Assembly: GCA_041660815.1 (NCBI GenBank) | Contig: JBAZVN010000006.1 | Span: 124,001-188,000, forward strand | DNA: 64,000 nt | Origin: PALSA-1006 sp041660815 | GTDB lineage: Bacteria > Pseudomonadota > Gammaproteobacteria > Burkholderiales > Gallionellaceae | Direction of reading: 5' to 3' | Shown: one piece after another, positions 50,909 through 59,867 of the stretch | Position numbering within the stretch: position 1 is the stretch's first letter | Layout: every line of letters begins with the position of its first letter | Translations under genes and position numbers: made by a program | The notes under the pieces: generated by a model | The model's database searches: none | Told to the model about the DNA's origin: nothing | What the model saw: the letters and a program-made list of their open reading frames with translations, nothing else

Positions 50909-52024
50909 CTAGTCCAGATTAATAACAGCCAGAGAAACATCGTCGTGCGGTTCAAGTCCTTCAAGAAATGCCAATGTGCTGGATTTGATCCGGTTGAAAA
51001 TGCATTGCTCTCCCAATTTTCTACCGATGATTTGCGCCAGGCGTTCTTCTCCAAAACATTCGCCCTGTGAATTTTGTGCTTCGACTAAACCGTCACTGCA
51101 GATCACGATTGAGTGAATGCCGGACAATTCAAATTTTTGAATTTGTGAATTGAATTCAGAGGGTTCGGCAATGCCCAGCGGCAGGTGAAACGATTCGCAC
51201 TGATGCAGGATATTGTTTTGTCTGTTTACCAGCAGCAAGGGGGGAAGGCCGCCATTCCAGATTTCCACTTTGGCATAATCTGCATCCAGACGCAGCAGCG
51301 TGGCGGCACAAAATTTTCCGGTGGGCATAATTTCATACAGCTTAAGATTTAATTCGCTGACAATTTCGCCAATGCTATTGCCGTTGCGGGTCATGGCAAA
51401 AAATACATCTGAAACGGGGAGGGCGCTCATGGCGGCGGCCAAGCCGTGACCGGTAAAGTCACCTAAAAAAATATGTAAGTGGTGATCCGGGGTGCGTTCA
51501 TATATAAACAAATCCCCGCAAAAATGCCCCGCCGATAAACTCCAGAAATTCAGGAAGTCTATTTCTTTAGGTTGTCTTTTCGTAATGGAATCAAACATAT
51601 GCTTGGCAAGCCTAATCTCCTGCTCAGCATGATGCTGGTTGTTATCCAAGCGTTGATAGATGTCAATGAGTTTGAATAGCTGCCTTATTTTTGCTCTGAC
51701 AACATGCGGGTGGAGGGGTTTTTCCATAAAGCCGTCTGCACCGCATTCCGAGTATCGAGCCCAGGCCGTTGCATCCTCGGTTGGCATGAGCAATACAACC
51801 GGGATATGCCGGTGTTGATCTTTGTGTTTAATCAGCCTGCAGCATTCAAATCCGCTAATCTCAGGCAAATTCGTGTCCAGAAAAATCAAGTCTGGATTTT
51901 CCTGCAGAGCAAGCATGGCGTCAGTACCATCAATTGCGGCGATAAGCTCATGTCCTTCAGCAAGTAACACCGCTTCGACCATTTTCAGGCTGCCAGCATC
52001 GGAGTGGGCAAATAATATTTTCAT
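50909..52024 (-). CDS. Response regulator with PP2C (SpoIIE/RsbU-type) phosphatase output
   Basis: 371 residues. A receiver domain (1-120) has the phospho-acceptor D50 (LIFLDTNLP), but only one acidic residue (D9, in HSD) in the usual acidic pair, and a Lys in MEKPLHP. A short linker with helix follows, then a PP2C domain (about 160-370; LGDFTGHGLAAAMSA, CSDGLVEAQNSQGE), of the type that dephosphorylates STAS anti-anti-sigma proteins. The HATPase kinase domain present in the related HsbR-type regulators of Pseudomonas is missing. It lies 30 bp after the STAS gene, its likely substrate. Confidence 0.92.
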   Translation of the reverse strand: MKILFAHSDAGSLKMVEAVLLAEGHELIAAIDGTDAMLALQENPDLIFLDTNLPEISGFECCRLIKHKDQHRHIPVVLLMPTEDATAWARYSECGADGFMEKPLHPHVVRAKIRQLFKLIDIYQRLDNNQHHAEQEIRLAKHMFDSITKRQPKEIDFLNFWSLSAGHFCGDLFIYERTPDHHLHIFLGDFTGHGLAAAMSALPVSDVFFAMTRNGNSIGEIVSELNLKLYEIMPTGKFCAATLLRLDADYAKVEIWNGGLPPLLLVNRQNNILHQCESFHLPLGIAEPSEFNSQIQKFELSGIHSIVICSDGLVEAQNSQGECFGEERLAQIIGRKLGEQCIFNRIKSSTLAFLEGLEPHDDVSLAVINLD

Positions 52025-52054
52025 TGTCGATACTCCTCCTTGAATTTTTTGCTA

Positions 52055-52384
52055 TCAGTTGATAGAGAATAGTTGGTCAAAGCCCGCGATATCAAAGGTT
52101 CGGCTGGTGATGGTGCTGGGGCGCGAGAGGGTCAATGTTTTGCTTGTGGATTGCACATGCTCACGCAATATCAAAAGCATCCCCAGTGCCGAGCTGTCCA
52201 GATATTGAACATCAGCCAAATTGATCACAATGTTTGAGATAGATGCGTTATCTATTTGAATTTTATATGCATTTTTAAATTCGCGATGGGCGCCAAATGA
52301 AAAGTGTCCACTCAAGTGGAGGGTGGCCGTGTTATTGATCGCAGAGACGTTTATGTGCAATTTTTTGGGTGTAAGCGAATTCAT
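52055..52384 (-). CDS. STAS-domain anti-sigma factor antagonist
   Basis: 109 residues, one STAS domain. The DSSALGML motif at D63-L70 holds the Ser (64/65) that partner kinases phosphorylate. Such proteins bind an anti-sigma factor or another target when unphosphorylated. It has a good ribosome-binding site (AAAGGAG) and is the first gene of a three-gene operon with a PP2C response regulator and a GGDEF-EAL protein, comparable with hsbA-hsbR-hsbD of Pseudomonas. No kinase or sigma partner is encoded nearby. Confidence 0.9.
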   Translation of the reverse strand: MNSLTPKKLHINVSAINNTATLHLSGHFSFGAHREFKNAYKIQIDNASISNIVINLADVQYLDSSALGMLLILREHVQSTSKTLTLSRPSTITSRTFDIAGFDQLFSIN

Positions 52385-52500
52385 GGCTGCTCCTTTATCA
52401 AATTGAATTAATTAACTTTTTTCAATTTTCGATGATTGACCTTAAAGGTTTTGTATAAACCCGGGGTGTTTTTCGATCGCTCGGATAATAGGGGGAAACT

Positions 52501-52518
52501 ATGACAGCAGTATGACTA
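52501..52518 (-). promoter_or_regulatory. Candidate Pho box upstream of the STAS operon
   Basis: The minus strand reads TAGTCATACTGCTGTCAT, with two GTCATA units 11 bp apart; 13 of 18 bases match the consensus by hand count. It is 117 bp upstream of the STAS ATG. Confidence 0.5.
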
Positions 52519-52578
52519 GGCGGGGCAAAGCAGCAATATTTATGCGCGTGAAAATACCTGGGAATTCGCAAATAATAA

Positions 52579-52606
52579 CGGCGTAATTTCGTGAGAAATT
52601 ACGCCG
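52579..52606 (-). terminator. Hairpin downstream of the hybrid kinase operon
   Basis: Perfect 12-base arms (CGGCGTAATTTC / GAAATTACGCCG) with a GTGA tetraloop lie 67 bp past the kinase stop. A TTATTATTT stretch follows on the minus strand. It is likely the terminator of the RR-SBP-kinase operon. Confidence 0.65.
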
Positions 52607-52672
52607 GGGATGCTGCAATAAAACAGGAGAAAACCGGTTCCGCGCCTTGCATTTGGGCGAAATCCGCATTTT

Positions 52673-55633
52673 TTAGAAGCGCCCTACAGTGTGTGTCTGC
52701 TCGTTAAGGCAGATGATCAACTTGGAAACATTGACTGGCTTGGATAGCACCGGCCAACCACAATCCTTTATCTCGCGGATGAAAACGGGCGACGTATCTC
52801 CCGAAAGCAGAAGCGCATTGATGGGTGTACCCAGTTTTTGCCGGAGCTGGTTCAAGAATTGCAAGCCGTTTGACGTACCATCTAGCATGTAATCGCAAAT
52901 GTAGTAATCGGCTTTTTCAGTATCTGCGTAGCGTAAGGCATCTTCCGCACTGCTAAATAACTTCACCTCGCCGCCCATCGCTTTTAGCAAGCCGGAAATG
53001 GCTTGCGCGACCAGCCTGTCATTTTCCAGCACCATGAAGCGCTTGCCCCGAGCGAACGTTGCGATTTCCATCTCGTCATGCGCGGAAGCCGAAACAGTTT
53101 GAGGAGCCAGCCCGGTATTCTCCAGAGGCAAGCTGAATCCAAAAACCGAGCCACGACCGAACTGAGAGCGATAGGTGATTTCAACGTTCAATAGTGCCAA
53201 CGAGCGTTTAACGATTGCTAATCCAAGCCCCAGCCCGTTTTCAGTGTCGCTCTGCGGGTTATTGATTTGGTAAAACCCTTTGAAGATGTGTTCGAACTGA
53301 TCCGCTTCGATACCAATACCGGTATCCCAGACCTGAAACTGCACAGCAGTTCCGCGCCGTCTGGCGCTGACCAGAATTGAGCCCTGGGGCGTGTATTTGA
53401 TCGCGTTGGAAACAAGGTTGGCCAGTACCTGTTTGAGCAGATTGAAGTCGCTACGTACGACAAGATTTTCCAGTGGAAAGCGTAATTTCAAACCGAGTCC
53501 GCGCTCTTCCGCCATCGGCGCAAAACTCTGTTTCAGCCACTGGGCGATATCGGCCACAGCAACCGGCTTATATTCCGGCTCGATCGCGCCCGACTCCAAT
53601 TTTGAAATGTTCAGCAAGGCATTTAGCAGGCCATTGAAATCAGACATTGCCCCTTCGAGCCTTCCGATAATTTCGCTTTGATTTGAATTTGGTTTGGTAA
53701 ATTTGAGGGTGCCTATAAACATGTTTGCAGCAGCCAGCGGTTGCCGCAGATCGTGTCCCGCAGCGGCAAGGAAACGGGACTTGGCGCGGGTGGCTTCTTC
53801 GGCTTTCAGGTTGGCTGTGAGCAATTCCACCTCACGCTTGAGCTGTTCGCTGATATTCCGGGCTATGCCTTGAATGCCGGTCGGCTTCCTGCCCTCGTAG
53901 ATTAACCTGCTGTGGACCTCGACCGGAACCACGTGCCCATCCTTGGCAAGATAACTTGTATGGGTGGCTTCGCCATTTATCTTGGCCGCCATTTTGCCTC
54001 TTGCAATTTCAAGGGAATCTTTTGCCAGAATTTTACTGATAGGCTGTCCGATCAGCTCATTCTTGGTATAACCCAACACCCTGAGCATCTCGTGGTTGGC
54101 GGAAGTGAATATCCCGTTCAAGTCGGTGGTGAAGAGAAGGTCGTTGGCATTGTCGAACAGGTCGCGGTATTTCTCCTTTTCCAGTCGGATGTTTTCCTCC
54201 AGTTTGCGGCGTTCGGTGATATTCATCCCGAGCGAAATTACGCCGAAAAACTTGCCGTGATCGTCTGTGTACTGGGCATTGTTCCATTCGCATAGTATGC
54301 GTTCGCCGCTCTTGGTCAGGTTCCAATTTTCCCTATGGGTGGACACATGCCGGTTCAAGGTTTCGTCGATCGTGTCTTTCACTTCGGGGAGTAATTCCCC
54401 GGGCACCAGCAGATCGAAGAGATGTTGTCCTAAAGCCTCTTCGCGCGACCAGCCGAATATCGTTTGCGCAGCACGGTTCCAGTCGATGATGAGGTATTCG
54501 GGATTAGACACGATGAAGGCTACCGGCGCGTTTTCATAGACCACCCGATAGCGGCTTTCGCTGGATCGCAGGCGGCGGTTGGCTTCTTCGATTTTCAGGT
54601 TGGCTGCGCGCAACTCTTCCTCGCGGGCATGTTGTTGTTGGATGGTATTCAGCAGATGAGTGCTCATTTCGCCCAGCGTGGAGGACAGCACGCCTAGTTC
54701 ATCTTTTCCGACTGAAGGTGTTGATGCAGTGTATTCGTCCCGCTTAAGGGCTTGGGTGTATTCCACCAATTGGTTCAAGGGGCGGAGAATAGAGCGTACC
54801 AACAGCACGGCCACCAGCATCATGATGCTCATGATAAGCAAGGGCAGCAGCAAGCTGAAGCCTCGCAAGCGTTCGTGCATCTGGTCGGTGTATTCGCTCA
54901 GACCATCGCGCAATTTTCCCAGATCGTGGGTCATGCGCGTTTCCAACGTGTCGGTGGACAAGCGATAGGCATCCATCTTCGCGCCAGCATCCTGAAGACT
55001 TGCCAACGCCCCTTGCAGTTGTACGAACTCTGCATGGATGGCCTGCCGCCTACCCCCCGAACAGCTTCGGGTTTTTTCCGAAATCCAGCGCTCCATCTGG
55101 TTGGTGATCAAACTGGCGCGAGCGTCAAATTTTGCAATGTCTTTGTCAACGAGCAAATCTTGCGCTTCGGCCTGATTCAGGCGCGTGCTTAATGCCAGCA
55201 ATTTAAAGGCGCTATCGCCTGTGCAAAGCCGGGCTTGTTCGTACAAGCCTTTGCCGGCTTGTTGCAAGTTGTCTTCGGCTTCATGAAAGTCGTTACGGTA
55301 GCGCAAATATTCCGCCCGCATCTGTTCTTTGCTTTTGAGATCGGCTTCGACCGTTTCAATCAGCGGTTGGTAGGTGGCCGGAATCTCGGATTTGGCTGTT
55401 TGCAATTTGTTGCGCAACCCGGCCAGTTCTCCCGCGCGTAATTCGCTCCGGGACGAGTCCTGTTCAAACAGATGGTCGCGTTGGGTCAGCACCAACAGAT
55501 CATTTTGCAAGGCCTGCATGGTTTGCGGAAGTCGTAGTTCCGCTTCATTAAACTTGACCAGAACAAGCTGCAAAGCGAGGAAAGCCAGCGCGCTGCCCCC
55601 GACCAGCAGATAGAGTTTGTGCGCGATTTTCAT
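52673..55633 (-). CDS. Hybrid sensor histidine kinase (HAMP-PAS-PAS-HisKA-HATPase-REC)
   Basis: 986 residues. Helix 1 (about 7-27) and helix 2 (about 255-278) flank a periplasmic helical domain; then HAMP (LRPLNQLVEYTQALKRDE), two PAS domains (about 365-470 and 485-600), a HisKA domain with H627 (GHDLRQPL), a HATPase domain (NLVSNAIKYTPQG, DTGIGI, GLGLGLAI) and a receiver domain with D914. The HDLRQPL form is typical of kinases paired with LuxR regulators. Its ATG directly follows the stop of the periplasmic binding protein, which suggests the binding protein feeds its ligand signal to this kinase. Confidence 0.94.
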   Translation of the reverse strand: MKIAHKLYLLVGGSALAFLALQLVLVKFNEAELRLPQTMQALQNDLLVLTQRDHLFEQDSSRSELRAGELAGLRNKLQTAKSEIPATYQPLIETVEADLKSKEQMRAEYLRYRNDFHEAEDNLQQAGKGLYEQARLCTGDSAFKLLALSTRLNQAEAQDLLVDKDIAKFDARASLITNQMERWISEKTRSCSGGRRQAIHAEFVQLQGALASLQDAGAKMDAYRLSTDTLETRMTHDLGKLRDGLSEYTDQMHERLRGFSLLLPLLIMSIMMLVAVLLVRSILRPLNQLVEYTQALKRDEYTASTPSVGKDELGVLSSTLGEMSTHLLNTIQQQHAREEELRAANLKIEEANRRLRSSESRYRVVYENAPVAFIVSNPEYLIIDWNRAAQTIFGWSREEALGQHLFDLLVPGELLPEVKDTIDETLNRHVSTHRENWNLTKSGERILCEWNNAQYTDDHGKFFGVISLGMNITERRKLEENIRLEKEKYRDLFDNANDLLFTTDLNGIFTSANHEMLRVLGYTKNELIGQPISKILAKDSLEIARGKMAAKINGEATHTSYLAKDGHVVPVEVHSRLIYEGRKPTGIQGIARNISEQLKREVELLTANLKAEEATRAKSRFLAAAGHDLRQPLAAANMFIGTLKFTKPNSNQSEIIGRLEGAMSDFNGLLNALLNISKLESGAIEPEYKPVAVADIAQWLKQSFAPMAEERGLGLKLRFPLENLVVRSDFNLLKQVLANLVSNAIKYTPQGSILVSARRRGTAVQFQVWDTGIGIEADQFEHIFKGFYQINNPQSDTENGLGLGLAIVKRSLALLNVEITYRSQFGRGSVFGFSLPLENTGLAPQTVSASAHDEMEIATFARGKRFMVLENDRLVAQAISGLLKAMGGEVKLFSSAEDALRYADTEKADYYICDYMLDGTSNGLQFLNQLRQKLGTPINALLLSGDTSPVFIREIKDCGWPVLSKPVNVSKLIICLNEQTHTVGRF

Positions 55634-56830
55634 TTAGCGCGGCAATTCTCCGAGATACACGGTCTCGATGCCGCCATCGCGGAAGGTGTTGATGATGAGC
55701 GGTACATCAATTTGCCGGGGCTGCCCCAAAGAGGAGCGTCCCACATAACTCAAGGTGCGCGGTGTTTTCAGGAAAGGATCAGGCACGGCAAAGTTTTCCA
55801 TGGCCTGCTTGAACACCGCAATGTCGGTGATCGCCGCAGGCCCGGCCACCTGCAAAGTGCGCAATAGGGTTTCCATGGCATAAGCCTTGGTGCCCGCCTC
55901 GTCATGCCACTCACCTGCCAGCGCGCGGTAACGGCGCGCAAACTCCTTTTTGTAGTCGCTCCAGGAAGACTCGGGCGGATTGCCGCCGACAAAAATAAAA
56001 CCATTGGCGGCTTTGCCGATCTTCGCCAATTGAGCCGGCTCCTCGGCTAAATTCACGCCCATCAGGCCGGAGTACCCCGCTTGCCGGATTAGACCGATCA
56101 ATTCGGGCAGCTCGCCGCGCAGCGCGCCTGGAAGCAAAATGAAGTCGGGATGCAGCGGCACCAGACGATGTAATGCTTCCTTAGCTCCGCTGAGATGCGG
56201 GCCGTAGACGGTTTCATCCAGATCAAAGGTATCAATCTGGCGGATTTTAAGTCCCATTTCGCGGGCAGCGCGTTCGGCGACATTGCGTTGTTGCAGTGAC
56301 CTTTGAGCAAAATTAGGTAGCAAGGCGACGTTACGCACTTTTTTCTGGTCGCGTAAATAGCGATAAATTACGGGTATGGTTTGAAAAGCAGCGGCCATGC
56401 CCATGATGGTGTTGCTTCGCGGTGGTTTCACGAGGAATGGATCGACGCCATAGAAGATGTTCATGGCATTCGCGGTTTCCAGCACCGGCACGATGGCTTG
56501 TGCAGAGTCATCCAGGTTCGGTCCGATGATGTAATGCGCACCCTGCTTGAGCAAATCCTGTGCGCCTTGAACGGCCTTGGCGGGATTTAACTCGTCGTCA
56601 CGAATGACGACCCGAATTTTGTAGCGTTTGCCTCCGATTTCAATGCCGCCCGCCTCGTTGTACATCGCGGCAGTAACCTCGGCGCAATAACGGTTAATCA
56701 GCCCCAATTGGGCGGTAGGGCCGCTCATCGTCCCCAATACACCGATCACCAGTTCCTCGGCCTTGGCTACAGAAAAACCGCCGCACCAGACAGCGGCGGC
56801 AAATGCGATAAACGACAGATACCGTTTCAT
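55634..56830 (-). CDS. Periplasmic substrate-binding protein, branched-chain amino acid / urea type
   Basis: 398 residues with a signal peptide (about 1-24, ending SVAKA). The sequence matches Peripla_BP_6 family binding proteins (VIGVLGTMSGPTAQLG, then YKIRVVIRDDELNPAKAVQGAQDLL). No permease or ATPase genes accompany it, and it sits between a LuxR regulator and a hybrid kinase, so it is more likely a sensory ligand-binding subunit than a transport component. The ligand (amide, urea, amino acid or short acid) is unknown. Its stop abuts the kinase ATG. Confidence 0.9.
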   Translation of the reverse strand: MKRYLSFIAFAAAVWCGGFSVAKAEELVIGVLGTMSGPTAQLGLINRYCAEVTAAMYNEAGGIEIGGKRYKIRVVIRDDELNPAKAVQGAQDLLKQGAHYIIGPNLDDSAQAIVPVLETANAMNIFYGVDPFLVKPPRSNTIMGMAAAFQTIPVIYRYLRDQKKVRNVALLPNFAQRSLQQRNVAERAAREMGLKIRQIDTFDLDETVYGPHLSGAKEALHRLVPLHPDFILLPGALRGELPELIGLIRQAGYSGLMGVNLAEEPAQLAKIGKAANGFIFVGGNPPESSWSDYKKEFARRYRALAGEWHDEAGTKAYAMETLLRTLQVAGPAAITDIAVFKQAMENFAVPDPFLKTPRTLSYVGRSSLGQPRQIDVPLIINTFRDGGIETVYLGELPR

Positions 56831-56915
56831 GAAACAGCCTTCAAGTATAAGAGAGAAATTATGGAGCGAAGCAGGGTTTGCTTGGATGTACCCGATTTTC
56901 CATTCTTTAGGATAG

Positions 56916-57518
56916 CTAATTTACCAAACCTTGGTTGCGGGCGGCAAATAACGCTTCCGCCCGATTGGTCGCGCCGAAATGGTCCAATATGGCCTGTACA
57001 TGCCGATGTACTGTGTGTTTAGAGAGAGAAAGCTGGCTTGCCATAAGTTTATTCGACAGCCCCTGATGCATTAAATTGAGCACATCGAGTTGGCGTGGTG
57101 TCAGGCTCCGCTGGGCCGGGCTAATGGTTTTTGGCAACGCTGGAGAAAACTGGCCGAGCAAAATCTGGTTGATCGACGCGATAATATTGTCTGCTGTCTC
57201 TGTTTTTGAAATAAAACCATCCGCGCCACGAGAAATGGCCATGCTTACTGTTTTCGGGTCGTCTTGGGAAGAAACCATCAAAATGCGCGCCAGCGGCCAT
57301 TTGCGCTTAAGCAGCGCGATGCCTTCTATCCCGTTAATCCCCTTCAAATTGATATCCAGCAACACCACATCGATGGAAGACTGTGTGTCCTGCATGGCGG
57401 CATCCAATGAAACAGACTCCGATATTTCAATGTCGGGTATGCCGGCGGCAAGCAACATGCGCAGCCCGGAGCGAAACATGGGATGGTCGTCGATCAGAAA
57501 AATACGGGCAGGTGTCAT
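56916..57518 (-). CDS. LuxR/NarL-type response regulator
   Basis: 200 residues from ATG 57516-57518. The receiver domain has the acidic pair DD near residue 10, phospho-acceptor near D55 (LLDINLKG) and K (about 106, SKTET region); the C-terminal helix-turn-helix (about 138-198) reads LTPRQLDVLNLMHQGLSNKLMA..LSKHTVHRHVQAIL. It probably answers to the hybrid kinase encoded two genes downstream and controls an unknown target set. It is separated from the binding-protein gene by 85 bp. Confidence 0.93.
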   Translation of the reverse strand: MTPARIFLIDDHPMFRSGLRMLLAAGIPDIEISESVSLDAAMQDTQSSIDVVLLDINLKGINGIEGIALLKRKWPLARILMVSSQDDPKTVSMAISRGADGFISKTETADNIIASINQILLGQFSPALPKTISPAQRSLTPRQLDVLNLMHQGLSNKLMASQLSLSKHTVHRHVQAILDHFGATNRAEALFAARNQGLVN

Positions 57519-57737
57519 GTGCAAAGTAGACTATTCATGCGACACATTTTACAAGGTTTTCCATCCTTCGTAATGGCCTGTTCAGGCTATATGAAGTCCG
57601 CATAATTTTTAGTAATGTGCGCCCCTTGAAAACTATTCTTCTATTTCGCGCATAAAAAATGAACAGCACGAGATTGAAGCTGCGCAACTTGGTGGCGGAA
57701 ATCGCCATGAGCAAGCTGCTAGAGAGATAAAACGAAA

Positions 57738-58925
57738 ATGATAAAGAAGGTATCCGCAAGTAAACTTAAAATCGGGATGTACATATACGATCTTGATCTC
57801 GTATGGGCAAACCATCCGTTCGAGTGGCAATGCTTCACGATCGAGGATGCCGATATGCTGGGAAAAATTGCCGCAGCGGGAATTGCCGAAGTTGAAATTG
57901 ATACGGAGCAAGGTATTGATACGGATCAAGATATGGGCACGGAGAATCATTCTGAGCAGTCTAACCACGTGCCAAGTCTGCTCGCCAACTTGTCGCCCGC
58001 CGGGCAATTCGATCACGCCAAAAAACTGTACGCCAACGCCAGCAAGTTGATGGAAGACTTGATGAAAGATGTGCGAAGCGGCAAGCAGGTTGATGTGGCG
58101 CCATGCGAGCCTGTGGTGGATAGTATCCTCGACTCGATGTACCACTTTCCCTCGGCCTTTCTGCCGTTGGCGCAAATGAAGAGCCGGGACGAATACACTT
58201 TCCAGCATTCGGTTTCTGTGTCGGCTCTGGCCGTTGCATTCGGGAAGGTACTGAACATGCCCCGCGAGGAAATTAAAGAACTGGCAATGGGCGGTTTACT
58301 GCATGACGTGGGTAAGGCCAAAGTTCCGGGGCGCATTTTGAATAAGCCGGGCAAGTTGGATGATGCCGAGTTCAGCGTAATGAAACATCATGCGACGGAT
58401 ACCGCCGACTTGCTCAACAACGTGACTGGCATCAGCGAAATCGCGTTCAATGCCGCATCGCAACATCACGAGCGTTACGATGGAACAGGTTATCCTCTGA
58501 GGCTGAAAGGCGACGAAATTAGCCTGCACGGACAGATGCTCGCCATTGTGGACGTGTATGACGCGATCACCTCGATTCGTGTGTATCACAAGGGCATGCC
58601 GCCTACCGAAGCACTCAGAAAAATGTACGAATGGAGCGGGGCGCATTTCAATCCCAAGCTGGTGCAGGCGTTTATTAAGGGTATCGGTATTTATCCGGCA
58701 GGTTCGCTGGTGCGTCTGGATAGTGAGCAATTGGGTATTGTGCGGAAAGTCATGCCGGACAATTTGCTGCAACCCGTTGTGCAGCTGATTTACGATTGCA
58801 AAAAACACTGTGCAATTTATCCACTGACGGTTGATCTTTCGGCGTCGGATAACAAGATTAAGTCGCACGAGTCTTTTGAAAAGTGGGGCATAGATCAGGC
58901 GAAATGGTCGCTTGCTTACGCTTGA
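57738..58925 (+). CDS. HD-GYP c-di-GMP phosphodiesterase with DUF3391 domain
   Basis: 395 residues. An N-terminal DUF3391 domain (about 1-110; KLKIGMYIYDLDLVWANHPF) precedes an HD-GYP domain (about 140-330) with the HDVGK motif at about H188 and the HHERYDGTGYP motif at about 240-251, both complete. It should degrade c-di-GMP to GMP or pGpG. It is divergent from the LuxR regulator gene with 219 bp between the starts. A 23-codon frame (57659-57730) ends 7 bp before it and may couple translation. Confidence 0.95.
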   Translation: MIKKVSASKLKIGMYIYDLDLVWANHPFEWQCFTIEDADMLGKIAAAGIAEVEIDTEQGIDTDQDMGTENHSEQSNHVPSLLANLSPAGQFDHAKKLYANASKLMEDLMKDVRSGKQVDVAPCEPVVDSILDSMYHFPSAFLPLAQMKSRDEYTFQHSVSVSALAVAFGKVLNMPREEIKELAMGGLLHDVGKAKVPGRILNKPGKLDDAEFSVMKHHATDTADLLNNVTGISEIAFNAASQHHERYDGTGYPLRLKGDEISLHGQMLAIVDVYDAITSIRVYHKGMPPTEALRKMYEWSGAHFNPKLVQAFIKGIGIYPAGSLVRLDSEQLGIVRKVMPDNLLQPVVQLIYDCKKHCAIYPLTVDLSASDNKIKSHESFEKWGIDQAKWSLAYA

Positions 58926-59082
58926 ATATATGCTGCTTTGTACTTTGAGTTAAACCGGAGTTGTCGAGGGTTTCGGACAAGCCGGAACCCAAGAGGCATC
59001 CCGACCTACGAAAATACAACTCTTATCGCGTTTTGACAACATTCAACTTTTAAGTGACTAAAGGTGAGTCGCCACTGATTGT

Positions 59083-59856
59083 TTAACCAAAACGTCCAGT
59101 GATGTAGTCTTCAGTTTCTTTACGTTTTGGATTGGTAAATACTGAGCTGGTGTCGCCAAATTCGACGAGATCACCCAGATACATATAGGCGGTGTAGTCG
59201 GATACACGTGCGGCCTGTTGCATATTGTGGGTGACGATGACGATGGTGAAATCTTTCTTCAATTCATCAACGAGCTTTTCAATATGCGCAGTAGAAATCG
59301 GGTCAAGCGCGGAAGTGGGCTCGTCGAGCAATAGAACTTGGGGCTTAACCGCAATGGCGCGGGCAATACACAAACGCTGTTGTTGTCCACCGGAAAGTCC
59401 GGTGCCACTTTGCTTCAGTTTATCTTTTACCTCATTCCATAGCGCGGCTTTTTTAAGAGCCCACTCCACACGTTCAGTCATGTCATGCGTATTTAAACTT
59501 TCATACAGTTTTACGCCAAACGCGATGTTGTCATAAATCGACATGGGAAACGGGGTCGGCTTTTGAAACACCATGCCTATTTTGGCGCGAAGCTTGTTAA
59601 GATCCTGTTTTTTATCAAGAATATTGTGATCGTCAAGCAGAATCTCACCTTCGGCACGCTGCTTGGGATACAGTTGGTACATGCGATTAAAGGTGCGCAG
59701 CAGGGTGGACTTTCCGCATCCGGACGGGCCGATAAATGCGGTGACCATTTTTTCGGGAATGGTCATGTTAATGTCTTTCAGGGCACGGTCTGCACCATAG
59801 AAGAAATTAAGATTTTTAACTACCAACTTTGGCGTAAAAATAGGTTCAGCAATCAT
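59083..59856 (-). CDS. pstB: Phosphate ABC transporter ATP-binding protein
   Basis: 257 residues from ATG 59854-59856, which has GGAAG 6 bp upstream. Walker A (GPSGCGKSTLLR), Q-loop, signature (LSGGQQQRLCIARAIA) and Walker B (VLLLDEPTSALDPIST) are complete, and PTPFPMSIYDNIAFG is the PstB-specific segment. It energises high-affinity phosphate uptake. It is the last gene of the operon; phoU does not follow. Confidence 0.97.
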   Translation of the reverse strand: MIAEPIFTPKLVVKNLNFFYGADRALKDINMTIPEKMVTAFIGPSGCGKSTLLRTFNRMYQLYPKQRAEGEILLDDHNILDKKQDLNKLRAKIGMVFQKPTPFPMSIYDNIAFGVKLYESLNTHDMTERVEWALKKAALWNEVKDKLKQSGTGLSGGQQQRLCIARAIAVKPQVLLLDEPTSALDPISTAHIEKLVDELKKDFTIVIVTHNMQQAARVSDYTAYMYLGDLVEFGDTSSVFTNPKRKETEDYITGRFG

Positions 59857-59867
59857 TTGCAACTTCC

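Noticed and set aside
57659..57730. 23-codon frame before the HD-GYP gene
   Set aside because: Poor ribosome-binding site and no known family; translational coupling is possible but not supported enough for a feature.
58960..58995. Imperfect inverted repeat GGGTTTCGG / CCGGAACCC between the HD-GYP and pstB genes
   Set aside because: One mismatch in a 9-bp stem and no T run; too weak to call a terminator.
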